From: Chromobacterium rhizoryzae
Lineage (GTDB): Bacteria; Pseudomonadota; Gammaproteobacteria; Burkholderiales; Chromobacteriaceae
NCBI RefSeq assembly: GCF_020544465.1
Contig: NZ_CP066126.1
Location: forward strand, 5,270,001 to 5,334,000
Direction: 5' to 3'
DNA length: 64,000 nucleotides
Shown: one piece after another, positions 8,438 to 18,540 of the stretch
Layout of the letters: every line of letters starts with the position of its first letter
Numbering within the stretch: the first letter of the stretch is position 1
The notes under the pieces: model-generated
Seen by the model: the letters and a program-made list of their open reading frames with translations, nothing else
The model's database searches: none
What the model was told of the DNA's origin: nothing
Made by a program: the position numbers and the translations under genes

Positions 8438-9204
8438 CAGGGCTTGAACCAGGGGCGTCCGCGCTGGGTGGGCAGCTGGTAGCGTTCGGCCAGTTTCTCG
8501 TAGCCGCCGGCGGCGGCGAAGCGGCGCAGGCCCTGGTTGAAGCGGTCGCGGTCGCGGACGTCGCGGAAGGTCAGCCGGTAATGGGTGGGGGTGAACAGCG
8601 CGTACGGGCAGAGCTTGGCGCCGACGTCGATTTCCCGGCGCAGCTCGTGGCTCAACTGCTGGAAGATGTTGACGTCGGAAATCGCCACGTCGGCGCGTTC
8701 GCTGTACAGCAGGCGGTTGAGGGTGACCTGCGGCGATTCTTCCCGGTAGGACGTAATCTGCGGCGCCAGCGCGGCGAAGTCGGGGCCCAGGTAGAGGTGG
8801 GCGCCCTGGAAGGCGGCCACCCGGAAACGGGCCAGGTCGTCCAGCCGGCGCAGTCGGATGCGGCGTTTGCACAGCGTGATCGCCATGTTCTGGTAGACGA
8901 TGTAGGGCTCGGAAACATGGCCGCCGCTATTGGCGATGGCGGCGTCCACCTGGCCGTTGGCCAGCCAGTTGTGCGCGCGCAGATTGGGGCCGAAGCGGAT
9001 CTGGGGCTGATAGCCGGCCTGGATCAGGGCCTGGCGGACGATATCGTATTCCACGCCTTTGGCGCGCTCTGCGTCGATATAGGGCTGCTTGGTTTCGCCC
9101 AGCGCCACCCGGATCGACGGCAGCGCGGCTATCGGGGCGCTGAGCGCGCCGAACAGCAGGGCCGGCAAGGCGCGGCGGGCGAGGTGGAGCGGCGAGAAAG
9201 CCAT
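8437..9204 (-). CDS. Periplasmic substrate-binding protein (family 3-like)
   Basis: Starting at 9204 gives MAFSPLHLARRALPALLFGA, a signal peptide; the longer frame to 9375 has no signal at its N-terminus. The 255-residue product begins its mature part with IRVALGETKQPYIDAERAKG, then GVEYDIVRQAL, the usual family-3 binding-protein opening. No transporter genes adjoin it. Its stop overlaps one repeat relic (8396-8437), and a second relic in the opposite orientation sits upstream at 9455-9492, so the gene is bracketed by repeat ends. Confidence 0.8.
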   Translation of the reverse strand: MAFSPLHLARRALPALLFGALSAPIAALPSIRVALGETKQPYIDAERAKGVEYDIVRQALIQAGYQPQIRFGPNLRAHNWLANGQVDAAIANSGGHVSEPYIVYQNMAITLCKRRIRLRRLDDLARFRVAAFQGAHLYLGPDFAALAPQITSYREESPQVTLNRLLYSERADVAISDVNIFQQLSHELRREIDVGAKLCPYALFTPTHYRLTFRDVRDRDRFNQGLRRFAAAGGYEKLAERYQLPTQRGRPWFKP

Positions 9205-9402
9205 GGGGCGGTAGCGGATATCGATGTCTTGCAATGGCGCGCGCGCTTGGGCGGGGCCGCCGAATAGATTATTTATAGCCGCTGGACCGGGTCCGGTCTT
9301 GTCTGATGCGCGGACGCGGGCCGCGGCTGCCGCATTGTAGCGATTGCGCGGCCGGGCTTCCCGGCTTTCCGGCAAGGGGCCGGCAAAAAGCGAGAATATG
9401 GC

Positions 9403-9441
9403 TTATCCACAGGATTTGGCGCAATGCCGTGCTTATCCACA
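9403..9441 (+). promoter_or_regulatory. Pair of perfect DnaA-box sequences
   Basis: TTATCCACA occurs at 9403-9411 and again at 9433-9441, same orientation, 30 bp apart (three helical turns), in the gap between a binding-protein gene and pilR. This is the strict DnaA-box consensus. No oriC genes are nearby, so it may be a DnaA titration or regulatory site, or chance. Confidence 0.5.
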
Positions 9442-9454
9442 GCGTGCTTAGCGC

Positions 9455-9492
9455 AGAGCCTGCTGCGCTTCGGCGATGCCGTGTTGAAAACT
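9455..9492. repeat. Truncated copy of the dispersed inverted repeat
   Basis: AGAGCCTGCTGCGCTTCGGC followed by GATGCCGTGTTGAAAAC matches the terminal and sub-terminal part of the dispersed repeat, in inverse orientation to the relic at 8396-8437. It ends 4 nt before the stop codon of pilR. Confidence 0.55.
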
Positions 9493-9496
9493 CTTC

Positions 9497-10828
9497 TTAT
9501 TTGATGCCCAGCCTTTCCATCCGATAACGCATGGAGCGGAAGGTCACGCCCAGCTGCTTGGCGGCCTGGGTGCGGTTGAAGCGGGTGCTTTCCAGCGCCT
9601 TGAGTATCGCTTCGCGCTCCACCCGGTCCAGAAAGTCCTGCAGCGCCTCGCCGTCGGCGCATGTCGGCGCTTCGCCGTCGCCGTGGCCGCCGTGATCGCC
9701 AGGCAGCAGTTGCAGGTCCGGCAATTCGATGCGGGCGTCGTTGGCCAGCGCCACCGCGCGCTCCAGGATGTTTTCCAGTTCGCGGAAATTGCCCGGGTAA
9801 TTGTATTCCAGCAAGGCCTTGAGCGCCGCCGGCGCCAGCCGCGGTTTTTCATCGGGGGAAAAGCGTTCCAGCAGGCCGGCGATGTAGCGCGGCAGATCCT
9901 CGCGCAGTTCGCGCAGCGGCGGCATGCGCAGCGGCAGCACGTTCAGCCGGTAATACAGGTCTTGGCGGAAGCTGCCGGCGTCCACCCGCGCCGCCAGGTC
10001 TTTGTGGGTGGCGCAGATGATGCGCACGTCCACCGCTTCTTCCTGGGCGTTGCCGAGGCGGCGCACTTTCTTTTCCTGAATCGCGCGCAGCAGCTTGACC
10101 TGCATCGCCAGCGGCAGATCGGCCACTTCGTCCAGAAACAGCGTGCCGCCGTTGGCTTGCTGAAAGAAGCCGTCGCGGTCGTTGTCGGCGCCGGTGAACG
10201 CGCCTTTGCGGTAGCCGAAGAATTCGCTTTCCATCAGCGTTTCCGGAATGGCGCCGCAGTTGACCGGAATGAACGGCCGTTCGGCGCGCGCGCTGTGCTC
10301 GTGTATCATCCGCGCCGCCTGTTCCTTGCCGGTGCCGGACTCGCCGCTGAGGTAGACCGCGGCCTGGCTGCGCGCCAGCTTGCCGACCAGGCGCAAGGCT
10401 TCCTGGATCGCCGGGGATTCGCCGTCCAGCCGCACCGCGGCGCCGGGCTTGCCGTTGTCCACGCGCAGCACGGATTTCACCAGGCTGCGCAATTGCGCCA
10501 GGCTGACCGGTTTTTGCAGGTAGTCGAAGGCGCCCGCCTTCATCGCCAGCACCGCGTTGTCGGTGTTGCCGTAGGCGGTGATCACCGCGATGGGCACGTC
10601 CAGCCCCTGCTCGGCGATATGGCGCACCACCTCGATGCCCTCGCCGTCCGGCAGGCGCATATCGGTCAGCGCCAGGTCGAAGGGCTGGCTGTTCAGGCTG
10701 AGTTTGGCGGCGCCGACGCTGGCGGCGGTGGCCACGTCCAGCCCCATCTTGATCAGGGTCAGTTCCAGCAGTTCGCGGATGTCCGGTTCGTCGTCGATCA
10801 CCAGCACGCGCAGGGAGGATTTAGCCAT
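9497..10828 (-). CDS. pilR: Sigma-54-dependent response regulator PilR
   Basis: A 443-residue NtrC-type regulator with a receiver domain (Asp56 in LALTDMRLPDGEG), an AAA+ sigma-54 domain (Walker A GESGTGKE; the sigma-54 contact GAFTGAD) and a C-terminal Fis-type helix-turn-helix (RTQAAKQLGVTFRSMRYRME). This order and the adjacent PilS kinase identify PilR, activator of type IV pilin transcription. Its start overlaps the end of pilS by 8 nt. Confidence 0.92.
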   Translation of the reverse strand: MAKSSLRVLVIDDEPDIRELLELTLIKMGLDVATAASVGAAKLSLNSQPFDLALTDMRLPDGEGIEVVRHIAEQGLDVPIAVITAYGNTDNAVLAMKAGAFDYLQKPVSLAQLRSLVKSVLRVDNGKPGAAVRLDGESPAIQEALRLVGKLARSQAAVYLSGESGTGKEQAARMIHEHSARAERPFIPVNCGAIPETLMESEFFGYRKGAFTGADNDRDGFFQQANGGTLFLDEVADLPLAMQVKLLRAIQEKKVRRLGNAQEEAVDVRIICATHKDLAARVDAGSFRQDLYYRLNVLPLRMPPLRELREDLPRYIAGLLERFSPDEKPRLAPAALKALLEYNYPGNFRELENILERAVALANDARIELPDLQLLPGDHGGHGDGEAPTCADGEALQDFLDRVEREAILKALESTRFNRTQAAKQLGVTFRSMRYRMERLGIK

Positions 10829-12374
10829 AAGCCTTGTGACAGATCAGACGGAACACGCCGCCGGGCGGGCAGTAGTCCAGCCGCGCGTCGTTGGCTTCCG
10901 CCAGCTCGCGCGCAATGTACAGGCCCAGTCCGGTGCCGGCGCTTTCCGTGGTGAAAAAGGGTTCGAACAAGCGGGCCTGGGCATCTTCGCTCATGCCCGG
11001 CCCATCGTCCATGACCTTGATGGTCAGGTGGTTTTCCACTTCGCCCACTTCGATGCGCACCGCGCCCGGCTGTTTGCTGGAGTAGCGCCAGGCATTGGCC
11101 AGCAGATTATTGAGAATCTGGCCGAAATGGCCGCGGTCGAACTGGACCGCGGCGGCCTGCGCCTGGTAGACACAGCAGATCGCGCCGGCGGCGGCGGCCT
11201 CCACCACGCCGAAGTGGTCCAGCAGTTCGTCCAGAAAAGGCTGCAGCCGGATGGGCTCGGGCTTGATCCGGTCGCGGCGGTTCAAGGCCAGCACTTCCTG
11301 CACCATGTGGTTGATGCGCTTGCTATTGCCTTGCACGATGCGGATCAGCCGCTGGCGCGCGGGATCGGTTTCGTCTTCGGCCAGCAGATCCGCCGCGTGG
11401 TTGATCGCCGACAGCGGGTTGCGGATTTCATGGGCGATATTGGCGGTGAGCCGTCCCAGCGCCGCCAGCTTCACGCGTTTGCCCTCTTCCGCCATGTCGG
11501 CCATATCGCGCATGAACAGCAAGAGCGCGTGGTCGTCGCCCATCAGCACCGGCACCATGCGGCCCACCAATTGGCGGCCGCGGATATTGCGGTCTATGAA
11601 GCTGGGATTGGGCGGGCAGCCGTTGTGCCGCCAGCGCTCCACCAGCGGCAGCAGTTCCGGGACGACGTGGCCGCGGCGCATGGCGCCGAAGTAGCGCGCC
11701 GCCTGGTTGTTGAACTGGCGCAGCAGGCCGGACGGGTCCAGCACCACCACCGCGTCGCGCTGGCTTTGCAGCACCAGTTCGTTCAGGCGGTTGAGGTTGG
11801 CGATTTCGCCGCCGCGGCGGGCGGCCAAGGCCTCGGAGTCGCGCGCCACCCGGCCCAGCTTCCAGGTGACGATGGAGGTGATGAAGCCGGCGGTGGCCAG
11901 CAGCGCGGAGTAGTAGAAGTCGGAACCGCGGCCTATGCCCAGGTATTGCTCGACGCCGACGAAGGACAGCAGGATCAGGGTGGCGATGGAGGCGTAGAAC
12001 AGCGCGTAGCGGCCGGAGGACAGCAGGCCGGCCACCGCCAGATAGGGCAAGAGCAGAATGCCGTAGCCGCTGCGCACGCCGTCGTTGATGCCCATCAGCA
12101 GCACGATCATCGCGATGTCGGCGGCGATGGCCAGGGTCAGCTGCAGGGTGTGGGCCAGCCGGCCGTTGCGCAGCAGGAACCAGGCGCCGATCAGCGCGGC
12201 GTAGACGCCGCTCCACAGATAGAAGGCCTTGCCGCCGGCCACCAGCGATTCGCCTTCGCGGTTGGCGAACAGCGACATCGCCAGCAGCACCAGCAGCAGC
12301 GCCGCCCGGAAGCTGTTGATGAAGACCAGCCCGCTGCGCGGGGTCAACGGCGTGGGCGGGCGGTCCCGGTTCAT
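10821..12374 (-). CDS. pilS: Sensor histidine kinase PilS
   Basis: A 517-residue kinase starting MNRDRPPTPLTPRSGL. Six hydrophobic segments (about residues 20-170) form the membrane sensor, then a PAS-like region (VVVLDPSGLLRQFNNQAARY), HisKA with His315 in NIAHEIRNPLSAI, and a HATPase domain (GTGLGLYIAREL). This is PilS architecture. The ATG overlaps the parC TGA as ATGA, so translation is coupled to the topoisomerase gene. The longer frame to 12410 lies inside parC and is rejected. Confidence 0.92.
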   Translation of the reverse strand: MNRDRPPTPLTPRSGLVFINSFRAALLLVLLAMSLFANREGESLVAGGKAFYLWSGVYAALIGAWFLLRNGRLAHTLQLTLAIAADIAMIVLLMGINDGVRSGYGILLLPYLAVAGLLSSGRYALFYASIATLILLSFVGVEQYLGIGRGSDFYYSALLATAGFITSIVTWKLGRVARDSEALAARRGGEIANLNRLNELVLQSQRDAVVVLDPSGLLRQFNNQAARYFGAMRRGHVVPELLPLVERWRHNGCPPNPSFIDRNIRGRQLVGRMVPVLMGDDHALLLFMRDMADMAEEGKRVKLAALGRLTANIAHEIRNPLSAINHAADLLAEDETDPARQRLIRIVQGNSKRINHMVQEVLALNRRDRIKPEPIRLQPFLDELLDHFGVVEAAAAGAICCVYQAQAAAVQFDRGHFGQILNNLLANAWRYSSKQPGAVRIEVGEVENHLTIKVMDDGPGMSEDAQARLFEPFFTTESAGTGLGLYIARELAEANDARLDYCPPGGVFRLICHKAYG

Positions 12375-14740
12375 GTCGTCGGCAGCTCGCTGATGGCGCC
12401 GACGCTCCATTTCTTGGGCATCAGCTTGCCCTTCTTGCCGCGCTTACCGGCGAACTCCGCCAGCGCCAGTTTTTCATCGGAGGCCTTGCCGCGCACCGAC
12501 AGCGTGGACAGCAGCGCCTTGTCGCCGTTGACGAGGCCGACGGCGGTGAGGGCTTCGCCGTTGTCCAGCGCCATCAGCATCAGGCCGCGGCCCTTGGCCA
12601 GCTCCTTGAGTTCGGCGGCCGGGAAGGCCAGCAGCCGGCCGTTGTCGGCGGCGGCCACCAACTGGGTGGCTTCGACTATGCCGGCCGCCGGCAGCGGCGC
12701 CGGGGTCAGCACGCTTTCTTCCGGGTTCAGCGTCAGGAAGGCCTTGCCGGCCTTGACCCGGCCGGCCATGTCGCCCAGCTTGGCGATGAAGCCGTAACCG
12801 CCGGAACCGGCGACAACGAAGCGGGTCTCGTCTTTTCCGGATAGCATCTGCGCCGGCTTGGCGCCGTCCTGCAGGTCCACCAGCGAGGCCACCGGCACGC
12901 CGTCGCCGCGGCCGGTGGGCACGTCGGCCGGATCCACGGTGTAGGCGCGGCCCTTGGAGTCCAGCACGATCACCGACCACACGGTGCGGGTTTCCACCAC
13001 GGTGTGCAGCGCGTCGCCGTCCTTGAAGGCCAGCGCGGCGAGGTCGACGTTGTGGCCGACGCGGGCGCGGATCCAGCCCTTTTGCGACAGGATGATGGTG
13101 ACCGGCTCGTCGGCTATGGTCTGGGTCAGCACCGCGCGCTCGGCGGTCTTGATCTCGCTGCGGCGCTTGTCGCCGTATTTGGCGGCGTCGGCCTGGATTT
13201 CCTCGCGCATCATGGTGCGCAGCGCGTCCGGGGTGTCCAGCACGTGGCGCAGGCCTTCGCGCTCCTCGCGCAGGTCGGACAGCTCTTTCTCCAGCTTGAA
13301 GCCTTCCAGCCTCGCCAGTTGGCGCAGGCGGATTTCCAAGATGTCCTCGGCCTGGATCTCGGTCAGGCCGAAGGCCTTGATCAGGTCCGGCTTGGGCTCG
13401 TCGGATTCGCGGATCACGCGTATCACTTCATCGATGTGGATGAAGGCGATCATCCGCCCTTCCAGGATGTGGATGCGCTTTTCCACCTGGGCCAGCCGGT
13501 GCTGCAGGCGGCGGGTGACGGTGGTGCGGCGGAAGTCCAGCCATTCGCTGAGGATGGGCTTGAGGCCTTTCTGACCCGGCCGGCCGTCCAGGCCTATCAT
13601 CACCAGGTTCATCGAGGCGTTGCCTTCCAGGCTGGTCTGCGCCAGCAAGGTGTTGATGAATTCGTCCGGGTCCTGGCGGCTGGATTTGGGTTCGAACACC
13701 AGGCGCACCGGGCACTCGCTGTCGGATTCGTCGCGCACGCGGTCCAGCAGCGACAACATCAGGCTCTTCAGGTTTTGCTGGTCCTGGGTCAGCGCCTTCT
13801 TGCCGGTCTTGACCTTGGGATTGGTGGCTTCTTCGATCTCCGCCAGCACTTTCTGCGCGCTGGAGCCGGGCGGCAGTTCGGACACGATCACGCGCCACTG
13901 GCCGCGCGCCAGTTTTTCCACTTCCCATTTGGCGCGCACGCGCACGCTGCCGCGGCCGCTTTCATAGGCGGCGAGGATGTCTTCGGCCGGGGTGATGATC
14001 TGGCCGCCGCCGGGGAAGTCCGGGCCGGGCACGTATTGCATCAGCGCCGCGGTGTCCAGTTCCGGATCGTCCAGCAGCGCGACGCAGGCTTGGGCCACTT
14101 CGGTCAGATTGTGCGGCGGGATTTCGGTGGCGAGACCCACGGCGATGCCGGAGGCGCCGTTGAGCAGCACCATGGGCAGGCGCGCCGGCAGCAAACGCGG
14201 CTCTTCGAAGGCGCCGTCGTAATTGGGCACGAAGTCCACGGTGCCCATGTCGATTTCCGACAGCAGCAGATCGGCGATCGGCGTCAGCCGCGCCTCGGTG
14301 TAACGCATCGCCGCCGCGCCGTCGCCGTCGCGGCTGCCGAAGTTGCCCTGGCCGTCGATCAAGGGGTAGCGCAGCGTGAAGTCCTGCGCCATGCGCACCA
14401 GCGCCTCGTAGGCGGAGCTGTCGCCGTGAGGATGGTATTTACCCAGGATCTCGCCGACCACGCGCGCGGATTTCACCGGCTTGGCTCCGTGGGCCAGGCC
14501 CATGTCGCGCATCGCGTACAGGATGCGGCGCTGCACGGGTTTCTGGCCGTCGGCCACTTCCGGCAGCGCGCGGCCCTTGACCACGCTCATCGCGTATTCC
14601 AGGTAGGCGCGCTCGGCGTAAAGGTCCAGCGGAATCCACTCGCCGTCGTCGGCGTCTGCCGCGGGCGGAGTGGGCGGCGGCGGGGTCAGGGCGGCGGCGC
14701 CGTCCGGCGTAATCTCGGCAAACAGATCGTTATCGTTCAT
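12371..14740 (-). CDS. parC: DNA topoisomerase IV subunit A
   Basis: A 789-residue ParC. The quinolone-region motif KYHPHGDSSAYEAL keeps the susceptible-type Ser108 and Glu112 (E. coli Ser80 and Glu84 equivalents); the catalytic tyrosine is Tyr147 in AAMRYTEARL. With ParE it decatenates daughter chromosomes. The start MNDNDLFAE at 14740 is chosen; an in-frame TTG at 14800 preceded by GAGGA is an alternative adding 20 residues. It heads the parC-pilS-pilR overlapping run. Confidence 0.93.
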   Translation of the reverse strand: MNDNDLFAEITPDGAAALTPPPPTPPAADADDGEWIPLDLYAERAYLEYAMSVVKGRALPEVADGQKPVQRRILYAMRDMGLAHGAKPVKSARVVGEILGKYHPHGDSSAYEALVRMAQDFTLRYPLIDGQGNFGSRDGDGAAAMRYTEARLTPIADLLLSEIDMGTVDFVPNYDGAFEEPRLLPARLPMVLLNGASGIAVGLATEIPPHNLTEVAQACVALLDDPELDTAALMQYVPGPDFPGGGQIITPAEDILAAYESGRGSVRVRAKWEVEKLARGQWRVIVSELPPGSSAQKVLAEIEEATNPKVKTGKKALTQDQQNLKSLMLSLLDRVRDESDSECPVRLVFEPKSSRQDPDEFINTLLAQTSLEGNASMNLVMIGLDGRPGQKGLKPILSEWLDFRRTTVTRRLQHRLAQVEKRIHILEGRMIAFIHIDEVIRVIRESDEPKPDLIKAFGLTEIQAEDILEIRLRQLARLEGFKLEKELSDLREEREGLRHVLDTPDALRTMMREEIQADAAKYGDKRRSEIKTAERAVLTQTIADEPVTIILSQKGWIRARVGHNVDLAALAFKDGDALHTVVETRTVWSVIVLDSKGRAYTVDPADVPTGRGDGVPVASLVDLQDGAKPAQMLSGKDETRFVVAGSGGYGFIAKLGDMAGRVKAGKAFLTLNPEESVLTPAPLPAAGIVEATQLVAAADNGRLLAFPAAELKELAKGRGLMLMALDNGEALTAVGLVNGDKALLSTLSVRGKASDEKLALAEFAGKRGKKGKLMPKKWSVGAISELPTT

Positions 14741-14907
14741 ATGGGCAAGGCAGGAGTTGAATCGGTTAGCGTTCATCGGCCGGCGTTTGCGCCACGGCAA
14801 AGCCTGTCCTCACGGTTATAGCTGGCAAACACGCCTTGTCGTAAGCTTGGCCCGGGCGCGCCGCTAAGCCGGCCGATGATAATGAATCAGTTCAGGGGAA
14901 TTCTACT

Positions 14908-15375
14908 ATGGCAAACCGAGTTGCGTGGCACTGCCACCGTTTCGATGGTTTTACGCCGCTGGCGCTGTATCGGGCTTTGCAGTTGCGCGACCGGGTGTTC
15001 GTGGTGGAGCAGCAGTCGATTTACGGCGACGTGGACGGCATGGACCTGCACTGTCTGCACTTGTCCGGCCACGACGACGGCGGCCGGCTGCTGGCTTACG
15101 CGCGCCTGATCGCGCCGGGGGAGAAATACCCGGACGCGGCGGCGATAGGCCGGGTGGTGGTGGCGCCGGAGGCGCGCGGCCAGGGCCTGGGCAAGGCTTT
15201 GCTGGCGCAGGCGGTGGCGCAGTGCCGCGCGCATTTCCCACGGGCGGCCGTCATGTTGTCGGCGCAGACCGACGCGCAGGCTTTGTACGAAAGTTTCGGC
15301 TTCTGCGCGGTGTCCGAGATTTACGACGACGGCGGCATTCCGCATGTGGACATGCGGCGAGAGGCCGGCGTCTGA
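14908..15375 (+). CDS. ElaA-type GNAT N-acetyltransferase
   Basis: A 155-residue acetyltransferase with the ElaA-like N-terminus (LYRALQLRDRVFVVEQQSIY) and the acetyl-CoA loop VVAPEARGQGLGKALLAQA. Substrate unknown. The A of its TGA stop is also the first base of a complete copy of the dispersed repeat, so the gene ends exactly where the repeat begins. Confidence 0.85.
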   Translation: MANRVAWHCHRFDGFTPLALYRALQLRDRVFVVEQQSIYGDVDGMDLHCLHLSGHDDGGRLLAYARLIAPGEKYPDAAAIGRVVVAPEARGQGLGKALLAQAVAQCRAHFPRAAVMLSAQTDAQALYESFGFCAVSEIYDDGGIPHVDMRREAGV

Positions 15376-15527
15376 GAACCTGTTTACGATCTGCTGCGCG
15401 TTGGCGGAATAGTTAGACAAGGGCGTTGAAAACGCTTTCAGAATGCTCATGTACCACCTGTACATTCCGCTTCTTCAACCGTTTTCGCCTTGTCTCGCCT
15501 TAGCTCGCGAGATCGTAAACACGTTCT
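15375..15527. repeat. Dispersed inverted repeat, complete copy 1 (153 bp)
   Basis: Left end AGAACCTGTTTACGATCT and right end AGATCGTAAACACGTTCT are inverted repeats with 17 of 18 matches. Inside, GACAAGGGCGTTGAAAACG and CGTTTTCGCCTTGTC are inner arms, and GTAC...GTAC forms a central hairpin. TCTGAG flanks both ends. No transposase is encoded; it has the form of a MITE or palindromic intergenic element. Confidence 0.85.
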
Positions 15528-15558
15528 GAGCGCTCGCGGCATGGCCCACAATGAAAAA

Positions 15559-15579
15559 CCCACCCCGCAAGGGGGTGGG
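15559..15579 (-). terminator. Terminator of the M28 aminopeptidase gene
   Basis: CCCACCCC (15559-15566) pairs with GGGGTGGG (15572-15579); AAAAA at 15554-15558 gives the U tract on the minus strand. Confidence 0.8.
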
Positions 15580-15600
15580 CGCATTGGACTGCGCTTGGGG

Positions 15601-16854
15601 TCAGCGCTTGACCGCCGGGCCGTCGCTGCCCAATTCCACCGCGTAGGCCAGCGCCAGTTGCGAGAACTTCAGCGCGTGGCGAGCCTGGTTGCCGGCGCTG
15701 GCGAGGGTGTCGCGCACGGTGTGGATATTGGGGTTGGACTGGTTGAAGGCGGACTCGAACGGGAAGGACGCCGGGTAGCCGTTCTTGTGCCAGGAGGCGT
15801 GGTCCGAGCACGCGTAGCCGCACGAGCTGTAGCCCACTTTCAGATTGGGCAGATAGACCTTGGCCAGGTTGGCGAGGAAGGTGTTCTGCGACGCGTTGGT
15901 GTAGTCGGTGAACAGGAAGATGTCCTCCGCGCTGCCCTGGTAGTTGGTCATGTCCAGCTGCAAGGCGCCCACCACGTTGACCTTCTGCTGCTTGTAGCGG
16001 CTGGCGATGTCGGAGGAGCCGCGCAGGCCCACTTCTTCCGCCGCGTAGGCCATGAACTTGATGGTGCGGCGCGGCTGGTAGTTGTTGGCCATCAGCACGC
16101 GGATCACCTCGGTCAGGCTGGCGATGCCGGAGGCGTCGTCGTCGGCGCCCGGCGCGCGGCTGGTTTCGCCGGTGCCGTTGCCCACGGTGGAGTCCAGATG
16201 CCCGCCCAGCACCAGGGTTTCGGCGGCGTTGTCCTTGCCCTTGATGGTGAGGATCACCGATTTCTGCGGCCAGGCGCTGTGGGCGAACTGCTCCACGCTC
16301 ACGTCGCCGCGGCCGGCGGCCAGCTGCCGCCATTGGCTGGCGATCCAGTTGGAGGCGTTGACGCCGTGGCTGGTGGTGTAGAAGCGGTTCTGGTAGTTGG
16401 ACAGGGACTGGATGGTGCCGAGGATGTTGCTGTCCTGCAGCTGCGGCAACAGCTTGTTGACGGCGGCCTGGTCGTTGATCTGGTAGCTGGGCAGCAGCGC
16501 GCTGGCCACCGGGGCTTTCAGCGCGGTGCGCGCGTCCTGCAGATCCTTGTGCACGATGAAGCCGCCGCAATGGCGCAGGCTGTGGTGGATGGCGTCCGAC
16601 AATTGCGGCAGCACGCTGTCGTCCACTTGCACCAGGTGGACTTTCTCGGTGGCCACGCCCTTGGCGGACACGCCGGCCGGCAGCGCGCTCACCGCCAGCT
16701 GGCGGCTTTCCTGACTGCGGCTTTTCGGGCTGACCTGTTGCAATAGCTGGTAGGCGTCGTCGCCGATGGAAATCCACACCGGGGCGGCCTGGGCTGCGCC
16801 GGCCAGGCTGGTGGCGGCCAAGAGCGCGACGAGACTCGGTTTGAGAGTGAGCAT
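15601..16854 (-). CDS. Secreted M28-family zinc aminopeptidase (leucyl aminopeptidase type)
   Basis: A 417-residue exported peptidase. The start at 16854 gives a signal peptide MLTLKPSLVALLAATSLAGA and has AGGA about eight bases upstream. Zinc ligands of the M28 family are visible: His219 in GGHLDS, Asp238 in APGADDDASG, Glu273/274 in AAEEVG, Asp301 and His378 in NIHTVRD. It follows the M4 protease gene with about 95 nt between, so the pair probably cooperates in extracellular protein breakdown (endo- then exopeptidase). Confidence 0.9.
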   Translation of the reverse strand: MLTLKPSLVALLAATSLAGAAQAAPVWISIGDDAYQLLQQVSPKSRSQESRQLAVSALPAGVSAKGVATEKVHLVQVDDSVLPQLSDAIHHSLRHCGGFIVHKDLQDARTALKAPVASALLPSYQINDQAAVNKLLPQLQDSNILGTIQSLSNYQNRFYTTSHGVNASNWIASQWRQLAAGRGDVSVEQFAHSAWPQKSVILTIKGKDNAAETLVLGGHLDSTVGNGTGETSRAPGADDDASGIASLTEVIRVLMANNYQPRRTIKFMAYAAEEVGLRGSSDIASRYKQQKVNVVGALQLDMTNYQGSAEDIFLFTDYTNASQNTFLANLAKVYLPNLKVGYSSCGYACSDHASWHKNGYPASFPFESAFNQSNPNIHTVRDTLASAGNQARHALKFSQLALAYAVELGSDGPAVKR

Positions 16855-16949
16855 TCCGGAATTCCTGAGCGATGCCGGCCATGGACGGGCCATGGCCGGC
16901 GGATGGGAGAAACGGCGCGGGCCGTCATGGCCGCGCCGTCAGGCGGTCA

Positions 16950-18440
<1,491 letters not shown>

Positions 18441-18540
18441 CACGACTTTTTCTCCAATGTAGATCAGCAGGACACGGTAATGCCCCGCGTCAAGCCGGCG
18501 GGTCTTGCATAAAGGCCGCCGGCGCCAGACAGGCTTGCGC

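Noticed and set aside
9403..9441. Replication origin at the DnaA boxes
   Set aside because: Only two boxes, no AT-rich unwinding region and no dnaA, dnaN, gidA or parAB genes nearby.
15375..15527. Insertion sequence
   Set aside because: The repeats are too short and carry no transposase frame; the apparent small frames in them are by-products of the palindrome.
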